From Leuctra nigra (taxonomy: Eukaryota > Arthropoda > Insecta > Plecoptera > Leuctridae), in NCBI GenBank assembly GCA_934045905.1, contig OW203762.1:14664345-14728344 (forward strand): a stretch of DNA of 64,000 nucleotides, written 5' to 3'. The stretch's first letter is position 1; each line of letters begins with the position of its first letter. Positions 25,540 to 39,229 of this stretch are shown one piece after another. The notes beneath the pieces were generated by a model that worked only from the letters and a program-made list of their open reading frames with translations, was not told the DNA's origin and ran no database searches. A program made the translations under genes and the position numbers.

Positions 25540-25790
25540 CAGGCGAAAGTTAATTTTCTCGATTTTAATTTGCACGCTATTGGAAAGAATCAAACTCTAT
25601 GAAATGCCATTCGACTTATGCCACGAAATACTGTTATACAAAAATATTCTCTTCCACAATGACTCATGCCACCTTACAAATATGATTGGATGAAAACAGA
25701 ATTACTGGTTTATGAGCTCACTTCAAGGATCATTGTGATGGATTTTTACCCTTCTACCTCTGAGTTACAGAAATTATAACACTAAAACGT
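25540..25790 (-). mobile_element. dispersed repeat C, minus-strand copy
   Basis: Reverse-complement relative of 21251-21500 over about 250 bp, including the gtgagctcataaaccagtaa core (25704-25723 on the minus strand). Confidence 0.6.
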
Positions 25791-28700
25791 CGTAACGCAG
25801 AGTACTTTTAATCATAGCTGCTAAGCGGACGTAGACGTCTGATTTCGTTCTCTCGCTGCTAGAAGCCATATTCAGTGTGTCACAGAGCAGTAGATTGGTA
25901 AGAAGCCTTATCAATATGTTTCAATAATAAACAACACTGGACTCGACCTCGTGATGACCTCGCGATGACAAGGTCGCGGTCAACACGGCCCGAAGAAGAC
26001 AACTCATTAAAACGGAGATCGGAGTACGACAAAAGCGATTTTCCTGCGTTTCTTTGTAAATGTCAAGCGGTCACAAAATGTGGGTCTCTTGGGGGTTCTA
26101 AAGCTTCTATGCGATCTCAACTTTTCCTTCCGGGAAAAATATAAGTAAAGCTGGGAAGAAAATTCGATGAACGGGGAAAAAAGTTTTTTTATGAATGGTG
26201 GAGTTGATCCTTAAGAAATGGGGAAGATATCAATAAAATAATATTGAAATGATTGGTTTTACATCTTATCTGCTGAAGATGTGGAAATTAACTTCTATAG
26301 CTTTCCACCTATTTATTCAGTCAAATGCATTTCGATGAGAACTTCTCTTCGTATTCATGAAAAATGCATCTCTCTGTGTGCTTTTCTATGAATTGCATAC
26401 AAACCAACTTCTATTATGCGAGTTGCTATTTAATGAGAGCGTAATGTTGATGAAGAATGTATAATATCTTTCCCGACTTCCCTATTTTCATAATAAAATG
26501 CAAGCTAGCTGTGATTAAATTAATGTATATTAAAATGCATGTATTCACATCTTGCTTATCCCCAAGTGCACAAACGACACTGGCATATAATCCGCACGGC
26601 AGTAAAAAGCGTCAGACTTCGTAGGATGCGAGTTTTAACTTCGCGTGGCATTTGCTTCTGCTCGTTGCATTCTCATCAAACCAGATGTGACGTTCATCCA
26701 GCTTTGTCCCAGATGTGTCGCTCGATGTGACTCCATTCCAAACCGATCACAATGGATTTGTCAAAATTGCCAAGGTTCGTTCTTTGCCTGGTTTCTATGG
26801 AAACTAGGAGGACGGAAAACTTATATTCTCGGCACATTTCATGCAATACGTGTTCAAAAAAAGCATGTGAAATAGTTAATGAACAGAACTTTATGTATTT
26901 CTTGTTGACTGTAGACTCTGAAATAAACATGCTAACTATTTTAGCTTATTTTAGCGATAAGCTTACAGATTTTTGTAATGTTAATTTAAACGAATAATGG
27001 AGTATGCACTAACACACCTTTGTTGGAAGGCTCGACATTTCAAGTCGACATTCACAGCTAGATAGTTAACGGACTCTGATTAGATCATGATAAAAGTAGA
27101 ATGATAACACACGATTTGCTACATACAATATGAAAAGTATGCTATTTTTACATGTAAGGACTACATGAACCATGGTCGCCTGGTTCATACTTACCAGTTG
27201 ATGTGAAAATTAGAACTTCGAATAAGTAGTAAAATAACATTTTTATGTAAAAAATGGGATGTGTTTTTATTTTTATGTAACATTTTATACAACACTTAAA
27301 CTTGACTTTACATGAAAATGTAAAAATATTCGATTTTTTAGTGTACTCTTCGACTCTCTAAACCACCATTGCATTACGGACGAGTCGTTTTTATACGTTA
27401 AATAATTAAACACACATTGAAAATCTGTTTTTGTTGAACTGCTGTGTTTTTCGGAGACTGCGCTATTTGCGTTGGTGGAGATTGTGAGATCTTAGCGTTA
27501 CGTTCTATGCTAAGTCACGCATGCAGTGCAGGGGTTGTACTTTCCTCTCCCTCCTCCTCCACCCCTTCTCCGTCACGACCTGCATCTTGCAAGACGATAA
27601 GCCGCGTATTTCTTAAAACAATGCTCTGAAAATGTTGAAGAGCGTCTCGTATAATCAGTTTCATTATCACGATGACTGATGCGGCTGTAGAATGCAGCTG
27701 ACTTCACAACTCTGCAAAAACAACGTGTTTTTTCATAACATTTTTCAAAAGATTCTAGTGAAAGGGATGGAAAAATATGATTGCGTTGATGCTTAATTCC
27801 TCCGTCATTAATTACGATCGTCAACAATTAAAAGAAATCCAGTTTTTGAATTGAATAGAAAAATATTAATGATGTGTGCTCAAAGATCACTCCCATTTCA
27901 TGGAAATAAAATACAAGACAGAAGCGAGAGAGACAGGAATTAAGGTATGCAAATATTGAAGAAGGAAAGAAGTTACAAATGATACTGAGAGAAACTTTAT
28001 GAATTTACGTTCTGTCATAGGAGAGGAGGAATATTTATTTTCCGAAACTCTTGTTTGCTAGATGTACGTCTATGCAATGAAAGAGAAGAAAGCAAAAGCA
28101 TCTGAAATGTTAACTTATTCCTTGAAGGATTTGAAAAAAGCTCAGGTCTATGCAATAGTGGAATGTATTTTATTGAATTTAGAAGTTTGAATTCATTGGG
28201 GAGCGTCATGTATCGCAGACATGTGCACTTCCTCGACAACCTCTTAGTCAAAAGAAGTAGATCTTCTCCGAGTTTCATCGGCGAATTCAGTTGTACGTCC
28301 GTGCGTGTGGCCATTATCAGAGATAAGATTCCGCGCCAGTGAGTCGAGGGGACGCCGCGACGCTCTGCATGCTGAACGACGGCGCGCGAGGCGTCGGCGT
28401 CGCTGACCTCCATGCACGACGCTGCTGAGAGAACAATTATTTTATGAACAAGGATTCATTATTTCTAAAAATATGTAAAATAAACCTCAAACAATTCACT
28501 TTCAGGCAGTTTTTGTTCAAGGGTCAGGGAGGTGGATGTTTTACAGTATTTTATCAGGTAAATTGGTGATAAAGAAAGGAACATTTAGGGTAAAAAAATT
28601 GCTGTCATATTTATATTAATATTTAATCCTCATATTTAATTGATTTATATTTAATGTCATCTTGGTGGAAGAACACAAACAAAAATGTTTATGTCACATC

Positions 28701-31700
28701 CAAGTAGGTAAACTGAATGTACTGATCAGCCTGGTAAAATTATAAATTTTCTCAAAACTTGTTAGACTCTAATTATGTGTAGGTGTTTGCCGGATGCATG
28801 CCGGAACGACTTCAATCCCACTGCTTAACGGAAAAGTGAAGATATTTAGAATGCATAAATATGAAGCGCCTATCAGTCACTGGAAAAATGAAATATATAT
28901 ATTTCACGTTTTTAGAACTTAAATTTGTATCCAATTAAAAAGTTATACTCACTCTTTTTATTCGAGTGATTCTTCCACAACAATGACCTCAACACAAAGC
29001 TCTGATCTCGTTGAAGCTTTCTCAGAATCGGATCTCAATGTTGCTTCAACTTCTAACGCACAAGTAAATGCTCGTTATAAATCCATTCGCTTGACAAAAT
29101 TCATTTAAACATCTACACAACCATAATGAAAATCTATTTACGAGAGAGCGCCATTGAACGTAACATTAACGCATGCATTGATGCCAAGTTGATCGCATCA
29201 ATCATGTCAGACGAATCATCGTGAATCATATGTCATCTTCTTGCACCAAACCGGCAACGTGTAGAGAATGTGGCAACAAAAATTAACGAGAGAATTCATC
29301 ATGACAGCCTCTCTCACGTCTCGTGTTATTCTTTTGTAGTGGCGCGCAGAATTTTGCAACTTTTCAAATGAAATGTGTCATCTTGAGAAACTCCGCCTCT
29401 TGAATGTAAAGCCCGTTGGCTCTTCAGCACTCTGCACGTAGGTTCATTATGGAGCACTTTCAAGTACACATAGAAACTGAGCTCATGTGTCAAATAGGGG
29501 TTACGGAGTTCACATCTGATGGTTCGCGTCAATCAGAAGACATTTTGATAATTAAACATCGTTATTATCAAAACCCTCGGCGAGTTTTGATATTTTTACA
29601 ATGGACGATGTTGAATTCGGAATGTGTTTTTGCTAAAACTAGACATTTTTTCGTATTATTTTTTTTGTCTTCTTTTGTGATCTCTGGAGTTTTGAAACAT
29701 GAAGCACTCCAGCAAAGGATTGTGCTGGAGATACGAGTACAATAGAGAGGTTGTTAATTATTAACAAACTCCAGGGACTCCAGTCGCTGAGAGCTGGAGT
29801 GACCCGAGTTCGAGTCAACTAGCATCAAGTGCTTGGAAACTTGCTAAGATATTATATTCTCTGTACATACGCTCGACGCTCGCCGCCTAATTACATGATA
29901 ATAACACACTATGCGCAAGAGAGAGAGAGCAGAGAGTTGAAGTTTAGGCCCCGAGGTGGTTAGGCTGAGTGACAGAGTCTCGTCAGTACCCACTTAGAGG
30001 GTGGAATTGGGGTTGCAAGGAGATGACGTAGTTTTCTGAGATCCTACTTGAAGGCGGCGGAGAAAATAATAATGCCGACTCCGCTTGAGGTAGTTTTAGT
30101 TTTACTTCTTGACGGGATTCTTCTGTTTTTTTTGTTTTTAAATTAAACTTTGATGGTGAAATCCTCTAGGTTTGAAGAACATACGAGCGTCTGAGTTCAA
30201 TTCTTCAGGAAGTTTTCTTGAATAATATTTGAAAATATGTAAGTCACATGAGCTTCTAACTTATTCATTTAAAATAAACATAAAGCAATTTTCTTTGTTA
30301 TATTTACTTGATTTTTTTATTACTATATTATCTTTGTTGCAGATAAAAATGTCTTTGAAATTTATTTTAAAATATAGTGTGTTTATCAACCATATCAGGT
30401 TTAAAATCGTGAATATACAAACATTGACAAATTTAAATATTATCTAGTACAGCATTTATTTGCTACATAAGAACAAGTTTCATCTTTTCTAGTCATACTC
30501 TTACATTTTTCATAAAATGCTCCAACTAAATTACGAATAAAATTTGCATCCCACTTTTATTCTCAGTAAAACGCCACATTAATAACATGTGAAACAGATC
30601 GTCGCAAAAGTTCCAACCGTCAAACACAATGTATACAGTCGTATAATTTATTTATGAAAATCGTCCCCAATTCAATCTTCTCTGCCAAACCCACCACACA
30701 TGTCAACCGATTTAACACTTTGACAGATGCCTACCAGCTATCGCACGACAATATAGTTTGCAACAATTACAAGCCGACGACAGCCGTTGAGCCATCGTGA
30801 TTGGCTAGGCGGTTGATGGAGCCGTTGAAAGTTGCCGGAATCCCACAAACCACATCGTTGTATGTTGGTCAAAATGTATTCGTGGGGGGAGAGTGTAGGA
30901 TAAACTGACAACTAAATAGGCGTCATAGTAAAGAGGGTAAACTGACTTCAAAGCAAAACTAAACCGATTCAGTAACAAGTGTCTTTTAAATCATACAATT
31001 TCATTCGACTCGTTTCTATATCTAATTGGTGGATAAAGTCATGGTTAATTAGAGACTTCATTTACCTAACGATTAATTAAAACAACAAGGAATAAAAACA
31101 CAACCCCAGTGAGTTGTAAATGAGAATGATTGCTTTGGTTGAATTAATTCTTCAGCTGCGGACGAGATGTCTGGTTTTATGTTTTCGTGCCTCTCCTGTA
31201 TCCCCAATTTTACGGACTCTAGTAAACTAAAGCTTCGCTGTCATTACTGTGCGTCGTTAAAGAGGGGTTGGAAGAAGTAAGCCTCGTATCTGAGGAGCCA
31301 ATCATGTTGCAGAGAAACTGATAGCTGGAGACTCTGAGACGCAATGCAGGCGAAATGATATGTGGCGGAGAGAACATAATAATTATTCAATCAGAGCTTC
31401 CGTCCTAAATGTAAGAGTAGTTATAGGCAGGTTTTACAATGTCCCGATTAAATAATCGGCAGGTTAAGTCGGTTGTTACAATGACAACTATTTGTGACGA
31501 CTTTGATACGGAAAAGTCGGGCTCAAATGTTCTTGTAGTTAAAGAAAAAAATGATTTTAACAATTTCTACAACCAAGTTTTGACATTCTGTTGTGTTATT
31601 GCTGGACAAGACATGTTCAAAAATCTATTTTGTATGAACATCACTTAAAGTCTTACATTGGCTGTTAATTAAAATGTAATCCGTTCGGTGTGTCTTATAA

Positions 31701-34700
31701 AGGTAATAGGAAAACAAGGTATAATAACTTTAACAGGGTATTACAACTTTGCTTTGTAAAGAAATTCTGGTTTCAAATGCACTTTGTACTAGCTATAAAG
31801 TTGATTCAAAGTTAATTGATCCTCAAAAGATACTCAGCACAGCTTCAAGTAAATGGCAGAAGGAATTACGCAACCAGCCACCGAGGGTTTAGCATACCAC
31901 CTTCCAGATAGTTTCTGTGCCACCTTAGTAGTAATTATTTCAAGGTAATTGAAACTTAACCGAATTAATTGCCTTCCCAACGTTTAAGCTTTCTTGTACG
32001 TTGAGAGAAGTTTCTTGTTATTTCTTGATTTATTTCTTCATGTAATTTCTGCCAAGCTTTTGAACAACACAGTCTATTTGCTTTGCGATTGTGGATTTTA
32101 TTACCAACTCAATCGGAACATCAATAAAATGAGCATTGAAAAGATATAAAAAACATAGGGACACAATCGACACTTGTCGTAAAACAAAACATTAGTTCGG
32201 TGTCATTGCGTCATTCTATCTCTTTCTAGTCAACATCTGTTGTCTCCTCTTTGCGAATCTCTCCCAGAATCACTATGGGTTTACGACTTCTCCTCAAGGC
32301 GCGTTGCCTAACTGATGATCGAGCTCGAAGGAAGTGGCAACCAACCGTTTCCATTTTATACAAATGCCGCGTCGCGGGGGCGCTTGCACTTATTCCGAAA
32401 CATAAAGCAAATTGTGACCCACCAACCGGCTGATACGACCGGAGAGGGGGAGTATAACGTAACGAGTTGAGAAATTTAACCCGTTTTCCATTCATATTTC
32501 TCATTCAATAGTGCTGTGAGAATATATTGCTTTTTAGTATGAAATTAGGCGAGATTCTAAGCGACTTGCCGCAGAACATGACAAGGGATTGTCGACGTAG
32601 AGAAATGGCTTTTTGGATATGTTTAAGAGCTATATTTCAATGAACTAGGTCACAATATGTTATTTCAGTTTATCAAGAGTCGTAAATATAGATTATGTTG
32701 ATTTATTGAAATTTTTATGAATAAATTTACTTCTTTTCCGGATTGCATTGTTTCAGTACCATGAGAGATCACGGAAGCTCTTTGACTGGTTATACAAAGA
32801 TTATTCGATAATTGAATTAGGTAGTTTGACAAATATGTCTTAAACCACCATAACTTCATTCAATATTTACAGCATTACTGGATTTTGAGCTCACCTAAAA
32901 TAACATTGAATCGCATTCTACCTCGGAGGCACAATCTATTATCTGTAAAGCAATGACATTTGTAAGAAACACAAAAGCAACTGGATTAATTTGAAAGCCA
33001 AACGCTCAGTTCTCTACAAAAAGATATGAGAACATATTATACAAGTTCAACTAATAGAAACTGAATCGTTCAATTTGATAGAAATGCATTTAACTACATA
33101 TCAGAGGTAATGCATTTGATTCAAGTATCACACTCCCTCTATGATCCTAATTGTATAAATCACACGTTCTTTTGTGTCATGCTACTAAAATACTTCAAGA
33201 CAAACTTTGTGTTCCATTTAACAGTTTGTAAAACGAGAACGTGAAGTAATATATGGAATTAGTAGAAGTCGCATTGTAATCTGTGTATTGTATGAAGGAA
33301 CATTTCGCTGTCGGTTGATTTTAATAGCAGAGGTTGTCGTGTCGCGCAGCCAACCCACTGAATAACTCCGTCTTATTATGTCACGAGAACAAACCGGAGT
33401 CGTTTCTTTGTTTAATTAACATTTAGCAAACATTGAATCTTATATTCCACTTGTTTCGACGCTCGCACGTCGGCGTCGTGAGACACGTCGTGGCGTCGGC
33501 GACGTGTCGGAGGGGGGCGATGAGGGGTGTAAGTGGTTTACGTGATCAACACGGGGCGCCGGTATAGACATGTTGCTGTTTAATAGTTGCAAGTTGGTTG
33601 AAATGAACAGCAACAAGGCCTGACTAGAGGTATTTTATAATGCAAATGTTTCGCCGTGACATTAATGAAGGATTCGTTTCAAAATACTTTGAATTATTGG
33701 TCGTTTGATCTTTTGTAGAACAAACAAAACAATTGAAAAACTGAAACTGAATGTTGTTTTGATGAATTGACATAAGTCATTATTAAAAATAGAATGTAAT
33801 ATTCTAAAATGTATAAAATTGAATTACGGATTATTACAAATGGTGGCAGATGTTGGTACATCGAAACGTGAAACTTTATAACTTCGAACAATGTCTTCAC
33901 TAAGTTTTATTATTCATGGCAATGAAACGTGTACAATCCTGTAAAGTATTTGAAAGTGTTTTGAACTTGACGAATGACGTTCGGTTTCACTTGTTAAATG
34001 ATGCGCATTGGTTCGCCTTTTGCTGCGACGCCCTCCTGGAATTAGCTCGCAATGTTTTGACAGAGCATCATAATGGATGAAACCAGGATATAATCCTCGC
34101 GGTGTTTGTGTAGTCTGTTTAACGACGCACCGAATGTCAACATTGTCATTGACGTGTGACGGATTTGAGCAGTGACGCCATTGATGGGAAATTATGATGT
34201 CATTTCACAATGTAAAAAACTACAAGCTCAAATGTGCAGGAATAATTCTATTGTTCTGAATTTACTGATCACTGCGAGTACTTTGTTAAAGGCTTCTTGC
34301 GGATCTATAAAAGCACTGCTAGAGTTATTCTTGTTTTACTTTCAATTTAAAATGAACTATACGTTACTTTCCAGCAGATTTCAATAAACTGAACTAAAAT
34401 TAAATCTTTTGGTATAATCCTTTCCATTGTTTTAATAAAAAGTAGAATTTAATCATAAATGTACTCGATATTATTACATAGTGAGTAATAATTAGAATAT
34501 ATGCATAAATCATAGTTAGATATTCTGTGTAAAAGCCAAAACGCTCAAGTAAATGCGGTTTCGCTAGTGGAAAAAAAACACAAAACGTAAATTCTCATTT
34601 CCCCACCCAGCTTTTGTTCGCAATAGCAAGCTGGCGCAGTCTTGTTGAGACGCCTTTTCACTGACCCACCATTATTCCAGGTTAACTAATTATTCCAGCC

Positions 34701-35411
34701 ATTATTAATCAGCTCCCCCCCACTCCCACTCCCACTGCTCCCCACATACAGTGCCACCGTTGTTCCGGCCACAATCAAACCAACTTCTTACGCCTACGGC
34801 GTGCGAAAGCTCCGCAATAATTAATGCATATCATTGGTCGATAACTTTGTAACCCATGTCGTGGCTTGACAATCTAGCTTTATGATTGATCGATGAAAAT
34901 GTCTGACCCGGAGATTGTGAGGCGTGTAAAATGCTGAATACATTAGCCAAGTGACAGCCTTGTAATGGGTCAACTTCTGTTACAGAATCAATGCATCAAG
35001 TAATACACAATGAGTATTGAATTGAGGGTGAAAGAAGTTGACATTGTTTGTGCAGCTTTAAACCCATATCTGCAGTAAATCTTGAAACTGGGCTTTGGAT
35101 TTAAACTTAGATTATCCTCCGTCTCAGTTAATTAGTCTCTGAAACCAGGGATTTGCGAAGATCGAAGCTGGAATCTGTTAATTCCAGCCTGAGAGTGATG
35201 GCCATGTTCTGTAAACATGAACATTGGGTCAAGTTGAAGGAAGATTCATGTCGGGAGATTGTAAGATAGTTTTCATTGCCAATGTTTGACAAGAAATCGT
35301 TCTCAAATCACATGAAATCCTATATAAAAACCCTTTTTTTCTTATTTAGGCAAAATGATTAAAATATTTTATTTGTCTGTGTTTTATTTGTCTTTATTGA
35401 CTAATTTTAAT
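25791..35411. other. gene-free stretch with GC-richer islets
   Basis: Mostly AT-rich. GC/CpG-richer islets lie near 25830-26000, 27460-27600, 28290-28420, 29870-30080, 32240-32460, 33300-33560 and 33960-34190. The minus-strand 132-codon ORF 28015-28413 starts in one such islet but shows no recognisable domain. A 17-bp palindrome ttgttaattattaacaa at about 29752-29768 resembles an HNF1-type site. No gene supported. Confidence 0.35.
32872..32940 (-). mobile_element. dispersed repeat C, short minus-strand copy
   Basis: Its reverse complement reads cctccgaggtagaa...aggtgagctcaaaatccagtaat, matching the repeat C core over about 65 bp. Confidence 0.5.
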
Positions 35412-35609
35412 GTACATGTGACCAGAGTAAAAACGGTTTTCAAAAGAAACGAATAGGTTGAAGAAGATTTGTTGGTATCATTCGATGAAACTATGTTCAC
35501 TCGTTTTCTAAATCTAGTACGTGAGCTCTGATTTCATTGATAATAACAATGACTAATTGTCAAGGAACCTGACCAGTTCAAATACAATTTTTTCTTTGGC
35601 CAAGTGTAC
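35412..35609. mobile_element. foldback MITE, family A copy 1
   Basis: The termini gtacatgtgaccagagtaaaa and ttttctttggccaagtgtac are imperfect inverted repeats. The interior gtgagctctgatttcattgat and gattgtcaaggaacctgacc-like block (35536-35580) is shared with copies at 37219 and 46778. Confidence 0.65.
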
Positions 35610-37218
35610 TCATTGAAAATAACTGAAATAATGTTACTGGTATTGAACCAAGCAACCCCAGTTCATTTGGAATGTTCAACTGTTTATTGTACTCCGGACT
35701 GCATTTATAGCCCATCCCTTGATCTACGTCCTATATAACGCGGTCAGAACACATAGTTCTGAAAATTAAAACTGCTTTACTCTGTTCCTTTGCTATGAGT
35801 CACTGTTTACACTGGTTATATGAAAATAATTAAATTAAATATAAATAAATACTTAAATACTTAAATATTGAAAGATATACATAATTTCGAGATCAACTGA
35901 GTTTTCGACCTGCTGAGATGTAATTTGATACGTTCGGATTTGATGCAATCACACCTGATCTTTATGTTATGAGAACATATAACTATTTTGTGATTGATAC
36001 CAATTATATATTTGAAGATACGACTATAACAATAATTGTATCTTGTCAAACTTGGTACAATATTTTGTATTACTATTAACTTAATTAAGTAGTGACTTTT
36101 GCACCTCATCTCATCTTCTATCAATCTCGAATGCTAAAAACTGTGAGCAAAGCAACCAGCACGCTCAGCCGTTAAAACACTCTTAATCATAATCAATCAC
36201 CGGCTCCAACAGGGTGTAGGTATGCAGCAAATTTCAAGTCACGTATTCTTGGCGCAGTTTTCGCCGAGTCACGGAATTCACCCTCACGACGGAACGAAAA
36301 CAAAAGCTTATCCGTATAGAACCCAATGATACATTCTCCAAGCTCTAAAAAGTAGCGTGGCCTTCTATCGGAAAATGAAGCTATCTATAATCCAAACCCC
36401 TTGTTGTATGTAAATCGATATATCTGAAAATAATAAACCTATCACATTTGGCAAGCACTGAATCCGAGAAGAAAGGGTGGCTAATAATCCCAATCATCTT
36501 TCGATGATAATGCTTGTATGTCGTGATGAAGTGTAGTTAACTTGATCAGCCCCCCACCTCCTGCTCACCACCCTCCGGTCACTGCTAGAGGCGCCGGGCG
36601 CACTTGGCTAGACAATTAGTTCAATGTAGTGCAATTCTCGCAGCATATGCCCTCTGGCCTCGCCAAACCATTTACTCAGCAGTTGTTACTGCACGCTTCG
36701 CTAAATTGTGTTTTAATACATTGCTAGTGTTTGAGGATAGCGCACAATTCCCAAGATGGAGACTTGATGGTAGGAAAGTTCTGTTAAAATGAAACAAGTT
36801 TTGTTTTATTGGAGCCTTTGCGGGTTGAAAAACGGGAGATATTGAGTTGAATTTTGTCAATATTTTTGTGGGTCACTCGCTCCAGCCAATACGCCAATAC
36901 GTTACAAAGTTGGTTGCTTTACTTGGACCAAACCGCAACGTTCTCAACTTGAAGAACTACTTGCATCTGTTCTGCGTGAGTCCAGTATTTGATCTAGACT
37001 GAATGAAATAATAACAAGTCTTAAACCAGACATAAATATTTTCGGCAAAGTAGGTAAAATAAGTAAAACGTATTTCTGTCAACCTAGAACCAGAGAAAAT
37101 ATAAGCAAAAATCAAAAGTTATTGAAAAAGTTGGTTATATCTAAGATATTTTACTAAAAACTAAGTTTCGAGTAATAACTTCAGTTGTATTATTGCAAGG
37201 ACAACTTTCTTAACCTAT

Positions 37219-37393
37219 GAACACTTGGTCAAAGTAAAATATTGTATTCTGAAGAAGCGGATTGGCTAATACTAATTTGATGGCATCAACCGATGAAGCC
37301 TGCTAACTCGTAGGTGAGTTTTGATTTCATTGATAATAAGCAGCCAATCCGTTTTGTTAAAATACCGTTTTTTACTTTGGACAAGAGTAATAC
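37219..37393. mobile_element. foldback MITE, family A copy 2
   Basis: The left arm gaacacttggtcaaagtaaaa...gcggattggct mirrors the right arm agccaatccg...tttttactttggacaagagt. The centre gtgagttttgatttcattgat matches copy 1. Confidence 0.7.
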
Positions 37394-37399
37394 TTGCTA

Positions 37400-39194
37400 T
37401 GTAGGTATTTTTCTTATAAAGCATGACGCAATACTAAAACATTCTTTTTCCCTGCAATGTCCTTCCAACTCATTATTCCCTAGCATCATTAACCCCATTG
37501 CACAACGTCATTAAAACCAACCACATTAACAATACGCCTTCAATGTCCATACGTCCATGAACATGAATAGCCAAGTTCTCCGCTAATGTCCTTATCTTCC
37601 GTTGCCGTTATCAAGATTCAGGGCAGAAGTTCCGTCCCCCCCACGCGGCAAAGTTAAGTGTGGTGATGGAGTATTGTGTTTTGTTAAGAGAGACAAGTCG
37701 GTGACAGAGGAACAGATGTGGCACCCTCTCGCGCGGGTCACGTGACCGGCCTGTTAAATCGGTTGTCAACGCGCGACGCTATTGCAAGAACCGAGGAGGT
37801 TAATATACGCGGCGTCGGCGTCGGGACGTCGTTGGGAAATCTCGCGGTATTTCATGACGGTTTTTAAGAACATTTGCAGAAGAAAGAAACTGTGTTACAT
37901 CACAATTTTAAAGAAGTGTCACAAACTCTTAGCAGCAATATTTTAAGAGTCAGGTTAATTCTGGAGAACATATTTCAATTTGCAATCATGCACTTTGAAT
38001 AACTATTGCAAAATCTTGCGCACTGTTTATAAGCAGTTAAACGTCAATGGTTTGCTTACCAATCGGCATTATGTTTTTGCTTATTTGCTTAGTCGCAATT
38101 GCAGAGTACAAAAATGAGATATGTACTTAAAAAAACCATGGGATGGACACATGCAGACGAAGTTTTGACAGTTTTTAAAGTAATAAGCTAGTGCTCTGAC
38201 ACTTTGATAAAGGCTTTTGAGGAACTGAATTTGTACAATTCATACGTTTTATCGTGTTAGCTCACTAAAATATCGTTTTTTTGGGATTTATGATTAAATG
38301 TGATCAGTCCAAAGAAGAACATCCAAAGAAGATCAAAATTGATCTTTATTTGATATCGTTGGTGAATGATAAACTGCGACAGATTTATTGTAATCCCAAT
38401 AATCCACATAATCATCTAATATTAGTTGGTTTCATGAACGCTACCAAGGAATAGAACACAAAAGTGAGAGTTCAATCGTGTCTGGTATCTACTTAGATGG
38501 ATTATCTTTATAATCCTGGCGGCTTCCCTAGTGTATCGAAGATCTACACAACCTCATTGTAGTTCTTTCAATCAAAGTATGAAACAAATACAAACAAGAG
38601 AGATTATTGGTCGCAGAGAGTACACAAATCTGTTATGTTGGACAAACATTAGACTTCCGACACCATGTAAGCCTCCCCCCCCCCCCCCCCCGACACCCGG
38701 ACACCCTTACGAGGACGATGCAATATCCGACCCCCCCGCAACCCTCCCTGCGTCTACCAATCACCTGCCTGTCGCCGGTAATTGGAAATTGAAAATGGGC
38801 CCCTCTTCCCCCTGCCTTTCTTCGTCTTCGAATCACAGATTTGGCGCTCGGAGGTGAATTTCATTTTGATGGCACACGCGGATGAGCTTTCAATTTAGAA
38901 TTTTGCTGCTAAGGTTAAACCCGTTTAAGAAAACATGCTTAATTCTTTTGAACTACTTGGTTTAGGCCGATGTATAAACAATTATTCTTTCAAAGACCAA
39001 AATTCCATAAAGTTATCAGAAATAAAAGCTCAAAAAATGTATACAATTAAAAAAGCATTGGAGTCGTCACAGTGTTTCTAAAATACCGTCCTATTTTGTC
39101 ATTGCATGCTACATGTTTACCTCTAAAAAATTATCTTTGAATATAATTGCTTTTCTAAGTAAATATTTGAAATGTCACGCACAGTACATTACTG
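37400..39194. other. gene-free stretch with CpG islet and poly-C run
   Basis: A CpG-rich islet at 37620-37860 carries the perfect palindrome ggtcacgtgacc (37736-37747) and a ggcgtcggcgtcggg word. A 17-C run is at 38675-38691. Short proline-rich ORFs there are low-complexity. Confidence 0.4.
38675..38691. repeat. poly-C run (17 C)
   Basis: Uninterrupted homopolymer following gcct. Confidence 0.95.
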
Positions 39195-39229
39195 TCCTAA
39201 TGATTGTTTCTCTTATCTTTCAGGTAAGC
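39195..39229 (+). promoter_or_regulatory. candidate recursive splice site (ratchet point)
   Basis: A branch-point-like cctaat (39196-39201) is followed by a pyrimidine tract (tttctcttatcttt, 39207-39220), then CAG directly abutting GTAAGC, with the AG|GT junction at 39223/39224. This is the zero-length-exon arrangement known for Drosophila recursive splicing, where an acceptor is used and a donor regenerated within long introns. It lies about 15.4 kb upstream of RRM exon 1 inside a more than 50-kb stretch and has the right strand. No other position I scanned joins a good tract to AG|GTAAG or AG|GTGAG. An exon definition partner could be GAG|gtaata at 39336, but the enclosed reading frame in phase 0 has a stop. 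Confidence 0.5.

Noticed and set aside
28015..28413. 132-codon minus-strand ORF, the longest in the window
   Set aside because: No domain, no splice context, composition changes abruptly along it; the length is partly due to a GC-rich islet.
29790..29820. gagttcgagtc B-box-like sequence
   Set aside because: No A box or stems around it; too short to call a SINE.
31226..31276. Possible short cpo exon ending GAAGAA|gtaagc (...GLEE joining VRTLF)
   Set aside because: No ATG after the upstream stop and no convincing acceptor; the acidic ending alone is too little.
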